DNA of 13,179 nucleotides from contig DNMQ01000114.1 in NCBI GenBank assembly GCA_003488145.1, forward strand, positions 563 to 13,741, in the 5' to 3' direction. This document shows, piece after piece, positions 1-8,139 of this stretch (its first letter is position 1; the number at the start of each line of letters is the position of its first letter). The translations under genes and the position numbers were made by a program. Under the pieces are notes generated by a model. The model ran no database searches. It worked only from the letters and a program-made list of their open reading frames with translations, and was not told the origin of the DNA. The stretch comes from Pseudomonas sp. (lineage in GTDB: Bacteria > Pseudomonadota > Gammaproteobacteria > Pseudomonadales > Pseudomonadaceae).

Positions 1-86
1 TCGCCGTAACGGCGCCGGGCGCGGCCGATCAGCACCGCGCTGACGCCGGCAGTTAGGGCGAGCAGGATGCTCTGCAGCAATTCCAT
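1..86 (-). CDS. Partial small membrane protein, N-terminal 28 codons only
   Basis: Seven bases after the hemL stop, on the same strand, an ATG opens a frame that stays open to the left edge. The visible start reads MELLQSILLALTAGVSAVLI followed by a basic stretch (GRARRRYG). A hydrophobic helix followed by arginines suggests an inner-membrane anchor with the positively charged side in the cytoplasm. No clear Shine-Dalgarno precedes the ATG, so translation may be coupled to hemL. I do not recognise the family from this fragment. Because only 28 codons are visible, it could also be a chance frame; the tight spacing and the membrane-like composition are the only support. Confidence 0.45.
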   Translation of the reverse strand, partial: MELLQSILLALTAGVSAVLIGRARRRYG

Positions 87-93
87 CGTCGGG

Positions 94-1377
94 TCACTTG
101 AGCTTGGCGAAGGCGCGCTCGGCTGCATCCAGAGTGATTGCGAGCTCGGTGTCGCCATGGGCGATGGAAGTGAAACCGGCCTCGAACGCGCTCGGTGCCA
201 GGTAGACGCCACCTTCGAGCATCAGATGGAAGAAGCGCTTGAAGCGGTCGGCATCGCTGGCCATGACATCGGCGAAGGTCACAATGTCATCGGCGCCGCT
301 GAAATACAGACCGAACATGCCGCCGACCTGGGTGGTTACGAAGGGGATGCCAGCGGCATCGGCGCGGTCCTGCAGGCCTTGCAGCATACGGCTGGTGTAG
401 GCGCTCAGTTCGTCATGGAAGCCGGGGCGGCTGATCAGGCCCAGCGTGGTCAGGCCCGCGGCCATCGCCAGTGGATTGCCCGACAGGGTGCCGGCCTGGT
501 AGACCGGGCCGAGCGGGGCGATGTGCTGCATGATGGCGCGCTTGCCGCCAAAGCAGCCGACCGGCATGCCGCCGCCGATGATCTTGCCAAAGGTCGACAG
601 GTCCGGCGTCACGCCGTAGTAGGCCTGGGCGCCGCCGAGGGCGACGCGGAAACCGGTCATCACTTCGTCGAAGATCAGCACCACGCCATACGCGTCACAC
701 AGGGTGCGCAGGCCTTCGAGGAAGCCCGGTGCCGGGGGAACGCAGTTCATGTTGCCGGCGACCGGCTCGACGATGATGCAGGCGACCTGCTCGCCTTTTT
801 CCTTCAGCGTGGCTTCGACTTCTGCTAGGTCGTTGTAGGCCAGGGTCAGGGTGTGCTTGGCGAAATCCGCCGGCACCCCGGCCGAGCTCGGCACGCCCTG
901 GGTCAGGGCGCCGGAGCCGGCTTTGACCAGCAGGCTGTCGGAGTGACCGTGGTAGCAACCTTCGAACTTGATGATGTCATCGCGGCCGGTGTAACCACGG
1001 GCCAGGCGGATTGCGCTCATGGTCGCTTCGGTGCCGGAGCTGACCATGCGCACCATCTCCATGGATGGCACCAGGCGGCAGACCAGTTCGGCCATCTCGG
1101 TTTCCATGGCGGTCGGCGCGCCGTAGGACAGCCCGTGTTCGAGCTGGCGGCGCACGGCATCGAGTACTTCAGGGTGGCTGTGGCCGAGAATCATCGGGCC
1201 CCAGGAGCCGACGTAGTCGACATAGCGCTTGTCATCTTCGTCGATCACATAGGCGCCGGCGGCGTGCTTGAGAAACAGCGGGGTGCCGCCGACGCTGCGA
1301 AAGGCGCGCACGGGGGAATTGACGCCGCCAGGGATGTGGGTCTGGGCGCTGGCAAAAAGGGTTTCGGAACGGGACAT
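94..1377 (-). CDS. hemL: Glutamate-1-semialdehyde 2,1-aminomutase
   Basis: HemL converts glutamate-1-semialdehyde to 5-aminolevulinate, the last step of the C5 route to heme, siroheme and cobalamin precursors. It is a cytosolic PLP enzyme. The 427-residue length is normal for the family. Visible class III aminotransferase features are SSGTEA (113-118, phosphate binding), YHGHSD (142-147), FDEVMTGFR (236-244, the aspartate that contacts the PLP ring nitrogen) and [14 protein letters not shown], in which Lys265 is the Schiff-base lysine. The N-terminus MSRSETLF and the motif [13 protein letters not shown] (14-26) are typical. A GCGAGG sequence a few bases upstream can serve as ribosome binding site. 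The gene lies 55 bases downstream of thiE in the same direction and may be partly co-transcribed with it, with a hairpin in the gap. The enzyme is complete and no key residue is missing. Confidence 0.98.
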   Translation of the reverse strand: MSRSETLFASAQTHIPGGVNSPVRAFRSVGGTPLFLKHAAGAYVIDEDDKRYVDYVGSWGPMILGHSHPEVLDAVRRQLEHGLSYGAPTAMETEMAELVCRLVPSMEMVRMVSSGTEATMSAIRLARGYTGRDDIIKFEGCYHGHSDSLLVKAGSGALTQGVPSSAGVPADFAKHTLTLAYNDLAEVEATLKEKGEQVACIIVEPVAGNMNCVPPAPGFLEGLRTLCDAYGVVLIFDEVMTGFRVALGGAQAYYGVTPDLSTFGKIIGGGMPVGCFGGKRAIMQHIAPLGPVYQAGTLSGNPLAMAAGLTTLGLISRPGFHDELSAYTSRMLQGLQDRADAAGIPFVTTQVGGMFGLYFSGADDIVTFADVMASDADRFKRFFHLMLEGGVYLAPSAFEAGFTSIAHGDTELAITLDAAERAFAKLK

Positions 1378-1396
1378 GCGGGCCTCGCAGAACAGG

Positions 1397-1423
1397 GGCT
1401 GACCGCCATGTGGCGGGTCAGCC
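1397..1423 (-). terminator. Hairpin in the thiE-hemL gap, possible attenuator
   Basis: GGCTGACCGCC at 1397-1407 pairs with GGCGGGTCAGCC at 1412-1423 across a four-base ATGT loop. This gives 11 base pairs with one bulged G. It begins about ten bases after the thiE stop and ends 20 bases before the hemL start. On the minus strand it is followed by CCTGTTCTG, not a real U-tract, so it is at best a weak terminator. A role as a mRNA-stabilising or attenuating stem is equally possible. Confidence 0.45.
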
Positions 1424-1432
1424 GTGGCGGAA

Positions 1433-2074
1433 TCAGGGGGTATTGAACAACTGGCTGAGCGCTCTGGCGCGGCGCTCGACCTCGGCCGGGCTGTCAGCGG
1501 CGAACAGCGCGTGCACCACGGCGATCATCTGCACGCCCTCGGCGATCAGGCTTGGTACCGTTTCCGGCGTGATGCCGCCAATGGCGACAATCGGCAGGCC
1601 AATGCGGGCGCGGGCTTCGCGCAGCAGCTCGGGACCGGCCGAGGGTGCGCCCGGCTTTGTCTGCGACTGGAAGAAGCGGCCGAAGGCGACATAGCTGGCA
1701 CCCTCACGCGCCGCCTGCTCGGCCAGCGGCAGCTGCGCATGGCAGGTGGCGCCGATGATTGCCTGGCGGCCGAGCAGGGCACGGGCGGCGGCCAGCGAGC
1801 CATCTTCCTGGCCTAAGTGCAGGCCGACACCCAGTCGCGCCGCCAGCTCGGCGTCGTCGTTGATGATCAGTTGCGCGCCATGGCGGGCGCAGAGTTCCTG
1901 CAACGCATCGGCCTCACGCAAGCGACGGGCCTCGTCACTGGATTTGTCGCGGTACTGCAGCAGGCGGGCGCCACCTTTCAACGCGGCTTCGACATACGGC
2001 AGCAAACGGCCCTCGGCGAGCAACTTGCTGTCGGTGATGGCGTACAGGCCGCGCAGGCGGGTCGAATCCTTCAT
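1433..2074 (-). CDS. thiE: Thiamine phosphate synthase
   Basis: ThiE joins hydroxymethylpyrimidine diphosphate to the thiazole phosphate to give thiamine monophosphate, in the cytosol. The 213-residue TIM-barrel protein has the usual landmarks: LRGLYAITD at the first strand, QYRDKS (40-45), INDDAELA (71-78), [10 protein letters not shown] (82-91) for diphosphate and magnesium binding, GATCH (108-112), [17 protein letters not shown] (128-144) and VAIGGITPE (163-171). The start is supported by GGAG seven bases upstream, inside the 14-base gap after thiD, so thiD and thiE form a tight two-gene unit. The position directly downstream of thiD is the arrangement known from P. aeruginosa. Nothing is missing. 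Confidence 0.97.
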   Translation of the reverse strand: MKDSTRLRGLYAITDSKLLAEGRLLPYVEAALKGGARLLQYRDKSSDEARRLREADALQELCARHGAQLIINDDAELAARLGVGLHLGQEDGSLAAARALLGRQAIIGATCHAQLPLAEQAAREGASYVAFGRFFQSQTKPGAPSAGPELLREARARIGLPIVAIGGITPETVPSLIAEGVQMIAVVHALFAADSPAEVERRARALSQLFNTP

Positions 2075-2088
2075 GCGCTGCTCTCCAG

Positions 2089-2883
2089 TCAGACCAGGTC
2101 CAGTGGCAGGCGCCGCGGGACGAATTGCCCGTGGCCGGGCGCCTCGGCATCGCGCAGGGTGCGCCAGGTGTAGTCGAGCGCCGAGCGGACGGCACTGGTC
2201 AGCTCCTCGCCCAGCGCCAGACGGCCGGCCAGGGCGCTGGCCAGTGTGCAGCCGGAACCGTGATAGCTGCCGGGCAGGCGCGCGCAGGTGAAATCGTGGC
2301 GGCTACCATCGCGGCAGTAAAGACGGTTATGCACTTCGCTTTCATCGCCGTGGCCGCCGGTGATCAGCAGGTGGCGGATGTGCGGCAGCAGGCGTTCGGC
2401 ACATTCGTCGGCGCTGCCCTCGGGCAGCTCGGCGAGGATGCGGGCTTCCGGCAGGTTCGGTGTGGCGATGGTCGACACCGGGAACAACCGCTCGCGCATG
2501 GCGAAGCCGACATCATCCTTGCCCAGCGCGCCGCCGCCACCGGCGCGCAGCACCGGATCGCAGACCAGCGGCACGCCGGGCAGCCTGGCCATGATCTCGA
2601 GAACGGTCTCGACCATTTCCACCGAGCCGAGCATGCCGAGCTTGACTGCCGCGATCGGCATATCGGCGATCACTGCGTTGGCCTGGGCGAGCACCCATTC
2701 GCGGTCGAGGACGCGGAAGTCGGTGACGTTGACGGTGTCCTGCACGGTCAGTGCGGTGACCGTCGGTGCGGCGTGACAGGCTTGCGCCAGGAGGGCTTCG
2801 ATGTCCGCCTGCAGGCCGGCGCCGCCACTGGGATCATGGCCGGACAGACAGAGCACGACGGGTCTTGAAGTAGGGTTTTTCAT
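2089..2883 (-). CDS. thiD: Hydroxymethylpyrimidine/phosphomethylpyrimidine kinase
   Basis: ThiD phosphorylates hydroxymethylpyrimidine twice, giving the diphosphate that ThiE uses. Starting at [17 protein letters not shown] gives 264 residues, the usual length. The frame stays open further upstream to about 3099, but those residues resemble no ThiD, so I reject the longer start. Ribokinase-fold motifs are [13 protein letters not shown] (15-27, substrate and anion site), TALTVQDT (43-50), VKLGMLGS (80-87), [11 protein letters not shown] (107-117), TPNLPEA (141-147), LLITGGHGD (172-180) and [15 protein letters not shown] (206-220), with Cys212 at the catalytic anion hole. No good Shine-Dalgarno precedes the ATG; a GATAAG about 15 bases upstream could be a minus 10 element, which would make the message nearly leaderless (inference). 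I see no TPP-riboswitch-like sequence upstream. Confidence 0.96.
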   Translation of the reverse strand: MKNPTSRPVVLCLSGHDPSGGAGLQADIEALLAQACHAAPTVTALTVQDTVNVTDFRVLDREWVLAQANAVIADMPIAAVKLGMLGSVEMVETVLEIMARLPGVPLVCDPVLRAGGGGALGKDDVGFAMRERLFPVSTIATPNLPEARILAELPEGSADECAERLLPHIRHLLITGGHGDESEVHNRLYCRDGSRHDFTCARLPGSYHGSGCTLASALAGRLALGEELTSAVRSALDYTWRTLRDAEAPGHGQFVPRRLPLDLV

Positions 2884-3016
2884 GGCGTGCGAGCTTATCA
2901 CCAAACAGCGCTGGCGGGACGCGGCAGTTGTGCGTTTAACCGCCGCTGCGGCGCTCGCCGGCCATCGGACGATCGATCCCTCAGGCATTCGCCTTTTCCG
3001 GCTGCAACCATCGCTG

Positions 3017-3025
3017 TGGTAGATT
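3017..3025 (+). promoter_or_regulatory. Possible extended minus 10 promoter for the LadS-like kinase
   Basis: In the 224-base divergent gap between thiD and the kinase, TGGTAGATT has a TGn extension directly before TAGATT (3020-3025, four of six matches to TATAAT). No good minus 35 hexamer lies 16-18 bases upstream, which extended minus 10 promoters can tolerate. It would give a leader of roughly 75 bases. The rest of the gap is GC-rich; I see only a small stem CGCCG-CTG-CGGCG near 2941-2953 and no recognised operator. Confidence 0.3.
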
Positions 3026-3107
3026 GCTGGCACTTTGGTTTTCGGACCGGGTGGCGGGGTTCGCGGGGCGTGAATCCGTTTTCGTCGCCTGGCCTGCACG
3101 AGGCATC

Positions 3108-5108
3108 ATGCGGTACGTCTTCCTGCTTATCCTGGCCCTCTTGCCGGCGCTGGCCGCTGCCGTCGAACTGGACGAACACACCCGTCACCTGCCACTCGGG
3201 CAGCACATGCGGGTGTTCGAGGATCCACTAGGCAACGCGCAGATCGACGAGGTCGCCTCGCCCGCGTTCGAAAGTCACTTCCTGCCTCACCGGACCGCGG
3301 TGTTCAACGCCGGCTATTCGCGCTCCGCGCATTGGGTGCGCGTCGATCTGCATTACCGTCCGCAAACCGTGCAAGGCGCGCGACGCTGGTTGCTGGAGGT
3401 GGCCTATCCGCCGCTCGACAGCCTGCAGCTGTACCTGCCGGACGGCAAAGGCGGTTACCGCCTGGCGCGTGACACCGGCGACACCCGGCCCTGGGCCAGC
3501 CGCGAGATCGGCCAGGGCAACTACCTGTTCGAAGTGCAGCTGCCGACTGATCGGCCCCAGCGCCTGTACCTGCGCGTGCAAAGCGAGGGTTCGATCCAGG
3601 TGCCCCTGAGTCTCTGGTCGCATCACGCCTATCTTGAGGCGCAACCCGGGCGGCTCTATGTGCTGGGCATGATCTACGGCGTACTGCTGGCGATGCTGGT
3701 CTACAACCTGTTCATCTATATCAGCATCCGCGATCCCAGCTATCTCTACTACATCCTCTACATCGCCGCGTTCGGCCTCTATCAGGTCTCGGTGAACGGC
3801 GCCGGCGTGCAGTTCCTCTGGCCGGATCGTCCGTGGTGGGCCAATGCCGCGACGCCGCTGCTGATCGGCGCCACCGGGCTGTTCGGCTGCCTGTTTACCC
3901 GCAGCTTCCTGCGCACCGCCGAGCACAGCCGCTGGGTGGATTGGCTGCTGCGGCTGATCATTGTCTTCTCGGTGCTGGTGATGGCGCTCGCAATGGCCGC
4001 CGATTACGGAGTGGCCCTGCGCCTGGCCACCGCGCTGGCGCTGCTGTTCACCCTGGCGGTGTTTGCCGCCGGCATCCTGGCCTGGCTGCGTGGCATGCGC
4101 GTGGCGCGCTACTTCATCATCGCCTGGAGCGCGCTGCTGGTCGGCGGGCAGATCAACACGCTGATGGTGCTCGGGCACCTGCCGCACAACTTCCTGACCA
4201 TGTACGCCAGCCAGCTTGGCGCCGCGCTGGAAGTAGTGCTGCTGTCCATGGCGCTGGCCGATCGCATCAACGCGCTGAAGGACGAACGGGCGAAGATCCT
4301 GGAAAACGCCCGCGCCGAGCTGGAACAGCTGAACTGCGAGCTGGCCGAGAGCAACCGGCTCAAGGACGAGTTTCTCTCCAATATCAGCCACGAACTGCGC
4401 ACGCCGATGATGGGCGTCATGGGCGCCCTGGAGCTGTTGCCCAGCTCGGATACGGCGGAAGAGCTGCAGCAATACCAGCACATCGCCACCAGCTCGGCAC
4501 GCGACATGATGCGCTTGGTCAACAACATCCTGGTGCTCAGCGAACTGCGCGCCGGCAAGCTGCGCCTGCAGGATCAGCGTTTCAGTCTGCGGGAAACTGC
4601 GGCACGGCTGCAGCAGCAGTTCGAGCCGCGGGCGCAGGACAAGGGCCTGGCCTTCGATCTCGAGTTCGACGAGAAACTGCCGGACCGCGTGTACGGCGAT
4701 GGCGAGAAGCTGGAACAGAGCATCTGTCATCTGCTCGACAACGCCGTCAAGTTCACTTCCCGCGGAGCCGTCACGCTGCGTTTCGCCGGCGCGGTGGAGC
4801 AGCGCGAGCTGCTGCTGAATATCGAGGTCGTCGACAGCGGCATCGGTTTCAGCGACGCCGATCAGGCCTTCCTCTATCACCAGTTCCGTCAGGTCGACGG
4901 CTCCATGACCCGGCGCTACGGCGGCCTCGGCATCGGCCTGGCAATCAGTCGGGGGCTGATCGAAGTGATGGGTGGACAGCTCGATCAGCAATCGCGACCT
5001 GGGCTGGGTAGCCGCTTCTGCGTGCGCCTGCGCCTGCCTCTGAGCGCCGCGGATGGGCTCGCCGCGGGTCGTGCCAACGGACTTCCGCCCAGCGCGCCGA
5101 TTGCCTGA
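3108..5108 (+). CDS. ladS: LadS-like 7TMR-DISM sensor histidine kinase without receiver domain
   Basis: This is a membrane sensor histidine kinase of 666 residues. I chose the ATG at 3108 because it opens a signal peptide (MRYVFLLILALLPALAAA, 1-18) and has GAGG just upstream. An earlier in-frame start at 3024 would bury that signal. Domain order: periplasmic 7TMR-DISMED2-type domain (about 30-175); seven membrane helices (about 182-204, 211-229, 245-265, 278-299, 303-327, 332-352, 362-384); coiled linker (385-422); HisKA with LSNISHELRTP, His428; HATPase with N-box LLDNAVKFT (Asn545), G1 DSGIGF (576-581) and G2 GGLGIGLA (605-612). The protein stops about 25 residues after the ATPase. P. aeruginosa LadS (PA3974, next to thiD there too) has the same front end but is about 795 residues with a C-terminal receiver that relays phosphate to GacS. 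Here the receiver is absent. LadS there promotes biofilm and type VI secretion and responds to calcium; whether this protein does so is inference. Confidence 0.85.
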   Translation: MRYVFLLILALLPALAAAVELDEHTRHLPLGQHMRVFEDPLGNAQIDEVASPAFESHFLPHRTAVFNAGYSRSAHWVRVDLHYRPQTVQGARRWLLEVAYPPLDSLQLYLPDGKGGYRLARDTGDTRPWASREIGQGNYLFEVQLPTDRPQRLYLRVQSEGSIQVPLSLWSHHAYLEAQPGRLYVLGMIYGVLLAMLVYNLFIYISIRDPSYLYYILYIAAFGLYQVSVNGAGVQFLWPDRPWWANAATPLLIGATGLFGCLFTRSFLRTAEHSRWVDWLLRLIIVFSVLVMALAMAADYGVALRLATALALLFTLAVFAAGILAWLRGMRVARYFIIAWSALLVGGQINTLMVLGHLPHNFLTMYASQLGAALEVVLLSMALADRINALKDERAKILENARAELEQLNCELAESNRLKDEFLSNISHELRTPMMGVMGALELLPSSDTAEELQQYQHIATSSARDMMRLVNNILVLSELRAGKLRLQDQRFSLRETAARLQQQFEPRAQDKGLAFDLEFDEKLPDRVYGDGEKLEQSICHLLDNAVKFTSRGAVTLRFAGAVEQRELLLNIEVVDSGIGFSDADQAFLYHQFRQVDGSMTRRYGGLGIGLAISRGLIEVMGGQLDQQSRPGLGSRFCVRLRLPLSAADGLAAGRANGLPPSAPIA

Positions 5109-5237
5109 CGCGCGGGCCTTTTGGCCGATACCTCGCTTCAATCCTCGCCGCGCAGCATGTTTCACTGCCGATCCATTGCCGCGCGGCCGACGCACCGCCC
5201 AGGCCGACTACGCTTGCTGGCAGCTGCGCCGGTATCG

Positions 5238-5244
5238 AAGGAGG
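5238..5244 (+). promoter_or_regulatory. Strong ribosome binding site deciding the aidB-like start
   Basis: AAGGAGG lies eight bases before the ATG at 5253. The same frame is open 44 codons further upstream, but that stretch has no similarity to acyl-CoA dehydrogenases and no comparable site, so this motif fixes the start. The preceding 5109-5237 gap holds nothing I recognise beyond a short GGCC-TTTT-GGCC stem near 5115. Confidence 0.8.
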
Positions 5245-5252
5245 ACGCCCAG

Positions 5253-6902
5253 ATGAATCTGCAGAGTTGCGCCGAAACCCATGAGGTCACCAACCAGGTT
5301 CCGCCACTCGACGGTGCCAATCTCTATCGCATCGACTTGCCGTTGCAGCAGTGGGTACAGCGTTATCATGCCGGCTGGGCGCAGGCGCGGCTGGACGTCT
5401 ACGGCGCGCTTGCCGGTGGGCCGCTGATGCAGGCCGGCTTTCTCGCCAATGAGAACAGGCCGGTGTTCAAGAGCCATGACCGCTATGGCCACCGCATCGA
5501 CCTGGTGGAATTTCACCCCGCTTATCACGAGCTGATGCGCAGCGCCGTCGAGCACGGTATTCCGTCGCTGCCCTGGAGCGACCCGCAACCCGGTGCCCAG
5601 GTGGCGCGTGCTGCCCTGATGTACCTGCACAACCAGGCCGAGGCCGGCAGCAGCTGCCCGCTGACCATGACCTACGCCAGCGTGCCCGCCCTGCGCCTGC
5701 AGCCGGATCTCGCCGAGCGCTGGCTGCCGAAGATCATCGCCCGCGAATATGACCCGCGCAACCTGCCGATGGAGCAGAAGGCCGGCGTCACCATCGGTAT
5801 GGCGATGACCGAGAAACAGGGCGGCACCGACGTGCGCGCCAACAGCACACGCGCGTATCCGGTTGGCGCCGGTGGCCCCGGGCAGACCTACGAACTGGTC
5901 GGGCACAAGTGGTTCTGTTCGGCGCCGATGTGCGATGCCTTCCTCACCCTGGCGCAGACCGACAAGGGGCTGTCCTGCTTCCTGCTGCCGCGCCATCGCC
6001 CGGATGGCACGCGCAACCAGTTTTACATCCAGCGCCTGAAGAACAAGCTGGGCAACTGGGCCAACGCCTCCAGCGAAGTCGAGTACCGCGGCGCGCTGGC
6101 CTGGATGGTCGGTGAGGAAGGGCGCGGCGTGCCGACCATCATCGAGATGGTCTCCTCGACCCGTTTCGATTGCATGATCGGCTCCTGCTCGCTGATGCGT
6201 CAGGCCCTGACCCAGGCCATGCACCATTGCGCGCACCGCCAGGTCGGCGGCCGGGTCCTGCTGGAGCAGCCGCTGATGCAGAACGTACTGGCCGATCTCG
6301 CCCTGGAAAGCGAAGCGGCGCTGGCGCTGACCCTGCGCATGGGCCGTGCTCAGGACAATCGCCATGATGAGCACGAAGACAAGTTCGCCCGGCTGGTCAC
6401 CGCCGTCGGCAAGTACTGGATCTGCAAACGCGCGCCGAACATGATCGCCGAGGCTAGCGAATGCCTGGGTGGCGCCGGCTACGTCGAGGAAACCATCCTG
6501 CCGCGGCTGTATCGCGAGGCACCGGTGAATTCCATCTGGGAAGGTTCCGGCAACGTGCAGTGCCTCGACGTCTTGCGCGCGCTATCGAAGGAGCCGGGCG
6601 TGCTCGAAGTACTGTTCGCTGAGCTCGGCGACGGCCACGGCGACGCTCGCCTGAAGGCGCATATCCGGCGGCTGAAGGCCGCCTTCGGCGACACCGAGGA
6701 CATCCAGTACCGCGCCCGCCAGCTCACCGAGGACGTTGCCGTCGGCCTGCAGGCCAAACTGCTGCTCGAAGCGGGCAACGCCGCCGTTTCGGATGCCTTC
6801 ATCGCCAGCCGACTGGAAGGGCAGGGCCGCGTGTATGGCACCTTGCCGCGCGGGCTCGACATTCAGGCCCTGCTGAGCCGCAGCGCGCCGTTTGCAGGAT
6901 AA
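5253..6902 (+). CDS. aidB: AidB-like acyl-CoA dehydrogenase family flavoprotein
   Basis: A 549-residue acyl-CoA dehydrogenase of the long AidB subtype (E. coli AidB is about 541 residues; ordinary members are near 390). The N-terminus NQVPPLDGANLYRID, the FAD-binding segment MTEKQGGTDVRANSTRA (from 185), the strand GHKWFCSAPMCDAFL, KLGNWANASSEVEY, STRFDCMIGS, ECLGGAGYVEE and NSIWEGSGNVQCLDVLR all resemble AidB closely. Glu430 in NSIWEGSGN is the expected catalytic base. AidB is an FAD protein of the adaptive response to alkylation damage in E. coli, where it binds DNA; its physiological substrate is unclear. In pseudomonads this gene next to ladS is usually annotated only as an acyl-CoA or isovaleryl-CoA dehydrogenase, so the DNA-repair role should not be assumed. 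No ada or alkB gene is visible here. There is no signal peptide; the enzyme is cytosolic and complete. Confidence 0.88.
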   Translation: MNLQSCAETHEVTNQVPPLDGANLYRIDLPLQQWVQRYHAGWAQARLDVYGALAGGPLMQAGFLANENRPVFKSHDRYGHRIDLVEFHPAYHELMRSAVEHGIPSLPWSDPQPGAQVARAALMYLHNQAEAGSSCPLTMTYASVPALRLQPDLAERWLPKIIAREYDPRNLPMEQKAGVTIGMAMTEKQGGTDVRANSTRAYPVGAGGPGQTYELVGHKWFCSAPMCDAFLTLAQTDKGLSCFLLPRHRPDGTRNQFYIQRLKNKLGNWANASSEVEYRGALAWMVGEEGRGVPTIIEMVSSTRFDCMIGSCSLMRQALTQAMHHCAHRQVGGRVLLEQPLMQNVLADLALESEAALALTLRMGRAQDNRHDEHEDKFARLVTAVGKYWICKRAPNMIAEASECLGGAGYVEETILPRLYREAPVNSIWEGSGNVQCLDVLRALSKEPGVLEVLFAELGDGHGDARLKAHIRRLKAAFGDTEDIQYRARQLTEDVAVGLQAKLLLEAGNAAVSDAFIASRLEGQGRVYGTLPRGLDIQALLSRSAPFAG

Positions 6903-6958
6903 TTGCTCAACTTTTGCTCAGTGATGCCGAAGTAGTGGCGTCAGGCGGAGGGTCGGGC

Positions 6959-8065
6959 ATGAGAGTTATCTCAAGTGAACAGTATGGGTTGAGCGTCGAG
7001 CGAAATTACACCGCCGGCCGTGCGGTCAGTGAGACGCTGGATATGCAGCGCGGCGGCCAGCGGTTGCAGATCAGCCGTCATGAGCGAAGCGAAGTGAGTA
7101 GTTCCAGCCGGGCCGAGCTCAGCTTCGCGCAGGACCGCCCGATGATCTCGCAGAACCAGCTGGGAAGCCTGAGCGCCGGTTTGCCTGGAGCGACGCCGAC
7201 AGCCCCCGCAGACGGAGGGCCGGTCTTGGATTTCACGCCCGATGAAGAAAGTCTGCACAAGCTGCGAATGCTGCTGGTGGTGCTGGGACGCGAGGCGGAT
7301 GAAATCGATGCCACCCTCGACAAGCTCGTAACGGGGTTGTCCGCACCGGCAAGTTCGGCGCCCTCTGCAGGCAGCGCCATGCCGCAGGTGGAGTCCGCTG
7401 GTGATTTTCTGAACTACCAGTACAGCGTTCAGGAATGGCGCGGCGAGTCGCTGAGCGTCAAGGCCAGCGGTACGGTCAGCACCGCCGATGGGCGCACGAT
7501 TCAGTACGGGCTCAGCCTGGAAATGCTCAATTTGCAGTACAGCAGTGCCAGCGTTTCGGTGCGCGCCGGAGCAGTATTGCAGGACCCGCTGGTACTCAAC
7601 CTCCAGGGCGGCCCGGTACGCCTGGATGCCAACAACCGCGTCGAGTTCGACCTGAATGCCGACGGTCACCGCGATAGCATGGCTAGTCTCGCCTCCGGCA
7701 GCGCCTTCCTGGCGCTGGACCGAAATGGCAATGGCAGTATCGACGACGGTCGTGAACTGTTTGGTGCGCTATCCGGCGATGGCTTCGCCGACCTGAGCGC
7801 CCATGATGAAGATGGCAACGGTTTTGTTGACGAAGGCGACAGCGTCTTCTCGCAACTTCGTCTGTGGCGCCCGGACGCCCAAGGCAAGGGAGAACTGGTC
7901 GATCTGCTGTCTGCCGGAGTAGGCGCCATCGGCCTGGCACGTGCTTATGGTGACTTCGAGCTGATCGCCCAGCAACAGCTGGAAGGGCGCGTCAGGAGCA
8001 CCGGAATCTTCCTGTTCGAAAATGGCCAGGCCGGCAGTGTGCAGCAGGTAGATCTGGCGGTCTGA
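6959..8065 (+). CDS. Cysteine-free protein with EF-hand-like calcium loops
   Basis: A 368-residue protein of unknown function. The ATG at 6959 is preceded by GGAGGG six bases upstream; an earlier TTG at 6914 lacks a site. The N-terminal half (1-150) is polar, low in complexity around 90-150, with one amphipathic helix near 98-123. A beta-rich middle follows (about 155-225, VKASGTVSTADGRTIQYGLS). The C-terminal third has three DxDxDG-type loops: DLNADGHRD (231-239), DRNGNGSIDDGRELFG (254-269) and DEDGNGFVDEGD (283-294). The second matches a signature common in large RTX or VCBS-type adhesins and in a conserved set of Pseudomonas hypothetical proteins. There is no signal peptide, no membrane helix and no cysteine. 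The end, QQVDLAV, is an aspartate followed by hydrophobic residues, as seen in some type I secretion substrates, but no transporter is nearby. Calcium binding is likely; cellular location and role are not known. Confidence 0.8.
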   Translation: MRVISSEQYGLSVERNYTAGRAVSETLDMQRGGQRLQISRHERSEVSSSSRAELSFAQDRPMISQNQLGSLSAGLPGATPTAPADGGPVLDFTPDEESLHKLRMLLVVLGREADEIDATLDKLVTGLSAPASSAPSAGSAMPQVESAGDFLNYQYSVQEWRGESLSVKASGTVSTADGRTIQYGLSLEMLNLQYSSASVSVRAGAVLQDPLVLNLQGGPVRLDANNRVEFDLNADGHRDSMASLASGSAFLALDRNGNGSIDDGRELFGALSGDGFADLSAHDEDGNGFVDEGDSVFSQLRLWRPDAQGKGELVDLLSAGVGAIGLARAYGDFELIAQQQLEGRVRSTGIFLFENGQAGSVQQVDLAV

Positions 8066-8075
8066 AGGACGTCAG

Positions 8076-8090
8076 TGACCAAAGTGGTCA
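8076..8090. promoter_or_regulatory. Perfect palindrome TGACCA-N3-TGGTCA
   Basis: TGACCA (8076-8081) and TGGTCA (8085-8090) are perfect inverted repeats separated by AAG, ten bases after the stop of the calcium-loop protein and 20 bases upstream of the predicted minus 35 element at 8111. No U-tract follows, so it is a poor terminator. Its symmetry and position would suit a dimeric regulator site, but this is inference. Confidence 0.3.
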
Positions 8091-8110
8091 TAGCAGGCTT
8101 CGCCAGGCGA

Positions 8111-8139
8111 TTGCCGGTTACGCTTGCTCCGTCTATAAA
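8111..8139 (+). promoter_or_regulatory. Sigma70-type promoter of the CoA-transferase gene
   Basis: TTGCCG (8111-8116, four of six matches to TTGACA) and TATAAA (8134-8139, five of six matches to TATAAT) are separated by exactly 17 bases. Transcription would begin near 8146 and read towards the gene at 8401, leaving a leader of about 255 bases. This is the best promoter match I found in the window. A TAGAAT at 8207-8212 could be a second minus 10 but lacks a partner. Confidence 0.55.

Noticed and set aside
2884..3099. An N-terminal extension of ThiD by 72 residues
   Set aside because: The extra residues are basic and of low information, unlike any ThiD, and the normal 264-residue protein begins at 2883.
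2884..3107. A TPP riboswitch upstream of thiD
   Set aside because: I found none of the conserved TPP aptamer core words (such as CTGAGA) in a fitting position on the minus strand; in this group the riboswitch normally sits at thiC.
3024..3107. An earlier kinase start at 3024
   Set aside because: It would place 28 unrelated residues before a good signal peptide and overlap the proposed promoter.
3228..5195. A 655-codon open frame on the minus strand opposite the LadS-like gene
   Set aside because: It is a shadow of high-GC codon bias in the kinase gene; its translation is a repetitive mix of Q, A, R, G and H with no family features, while the plus strand carries clear kinase motifs.
5208..6374. 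A 388-codon minus-strand open frame opposite the AidB-like gene
   Set aside because: Shadow frame with no recognisable motif; the plus-strand frame has the catalytic and FAD-binding motifs.
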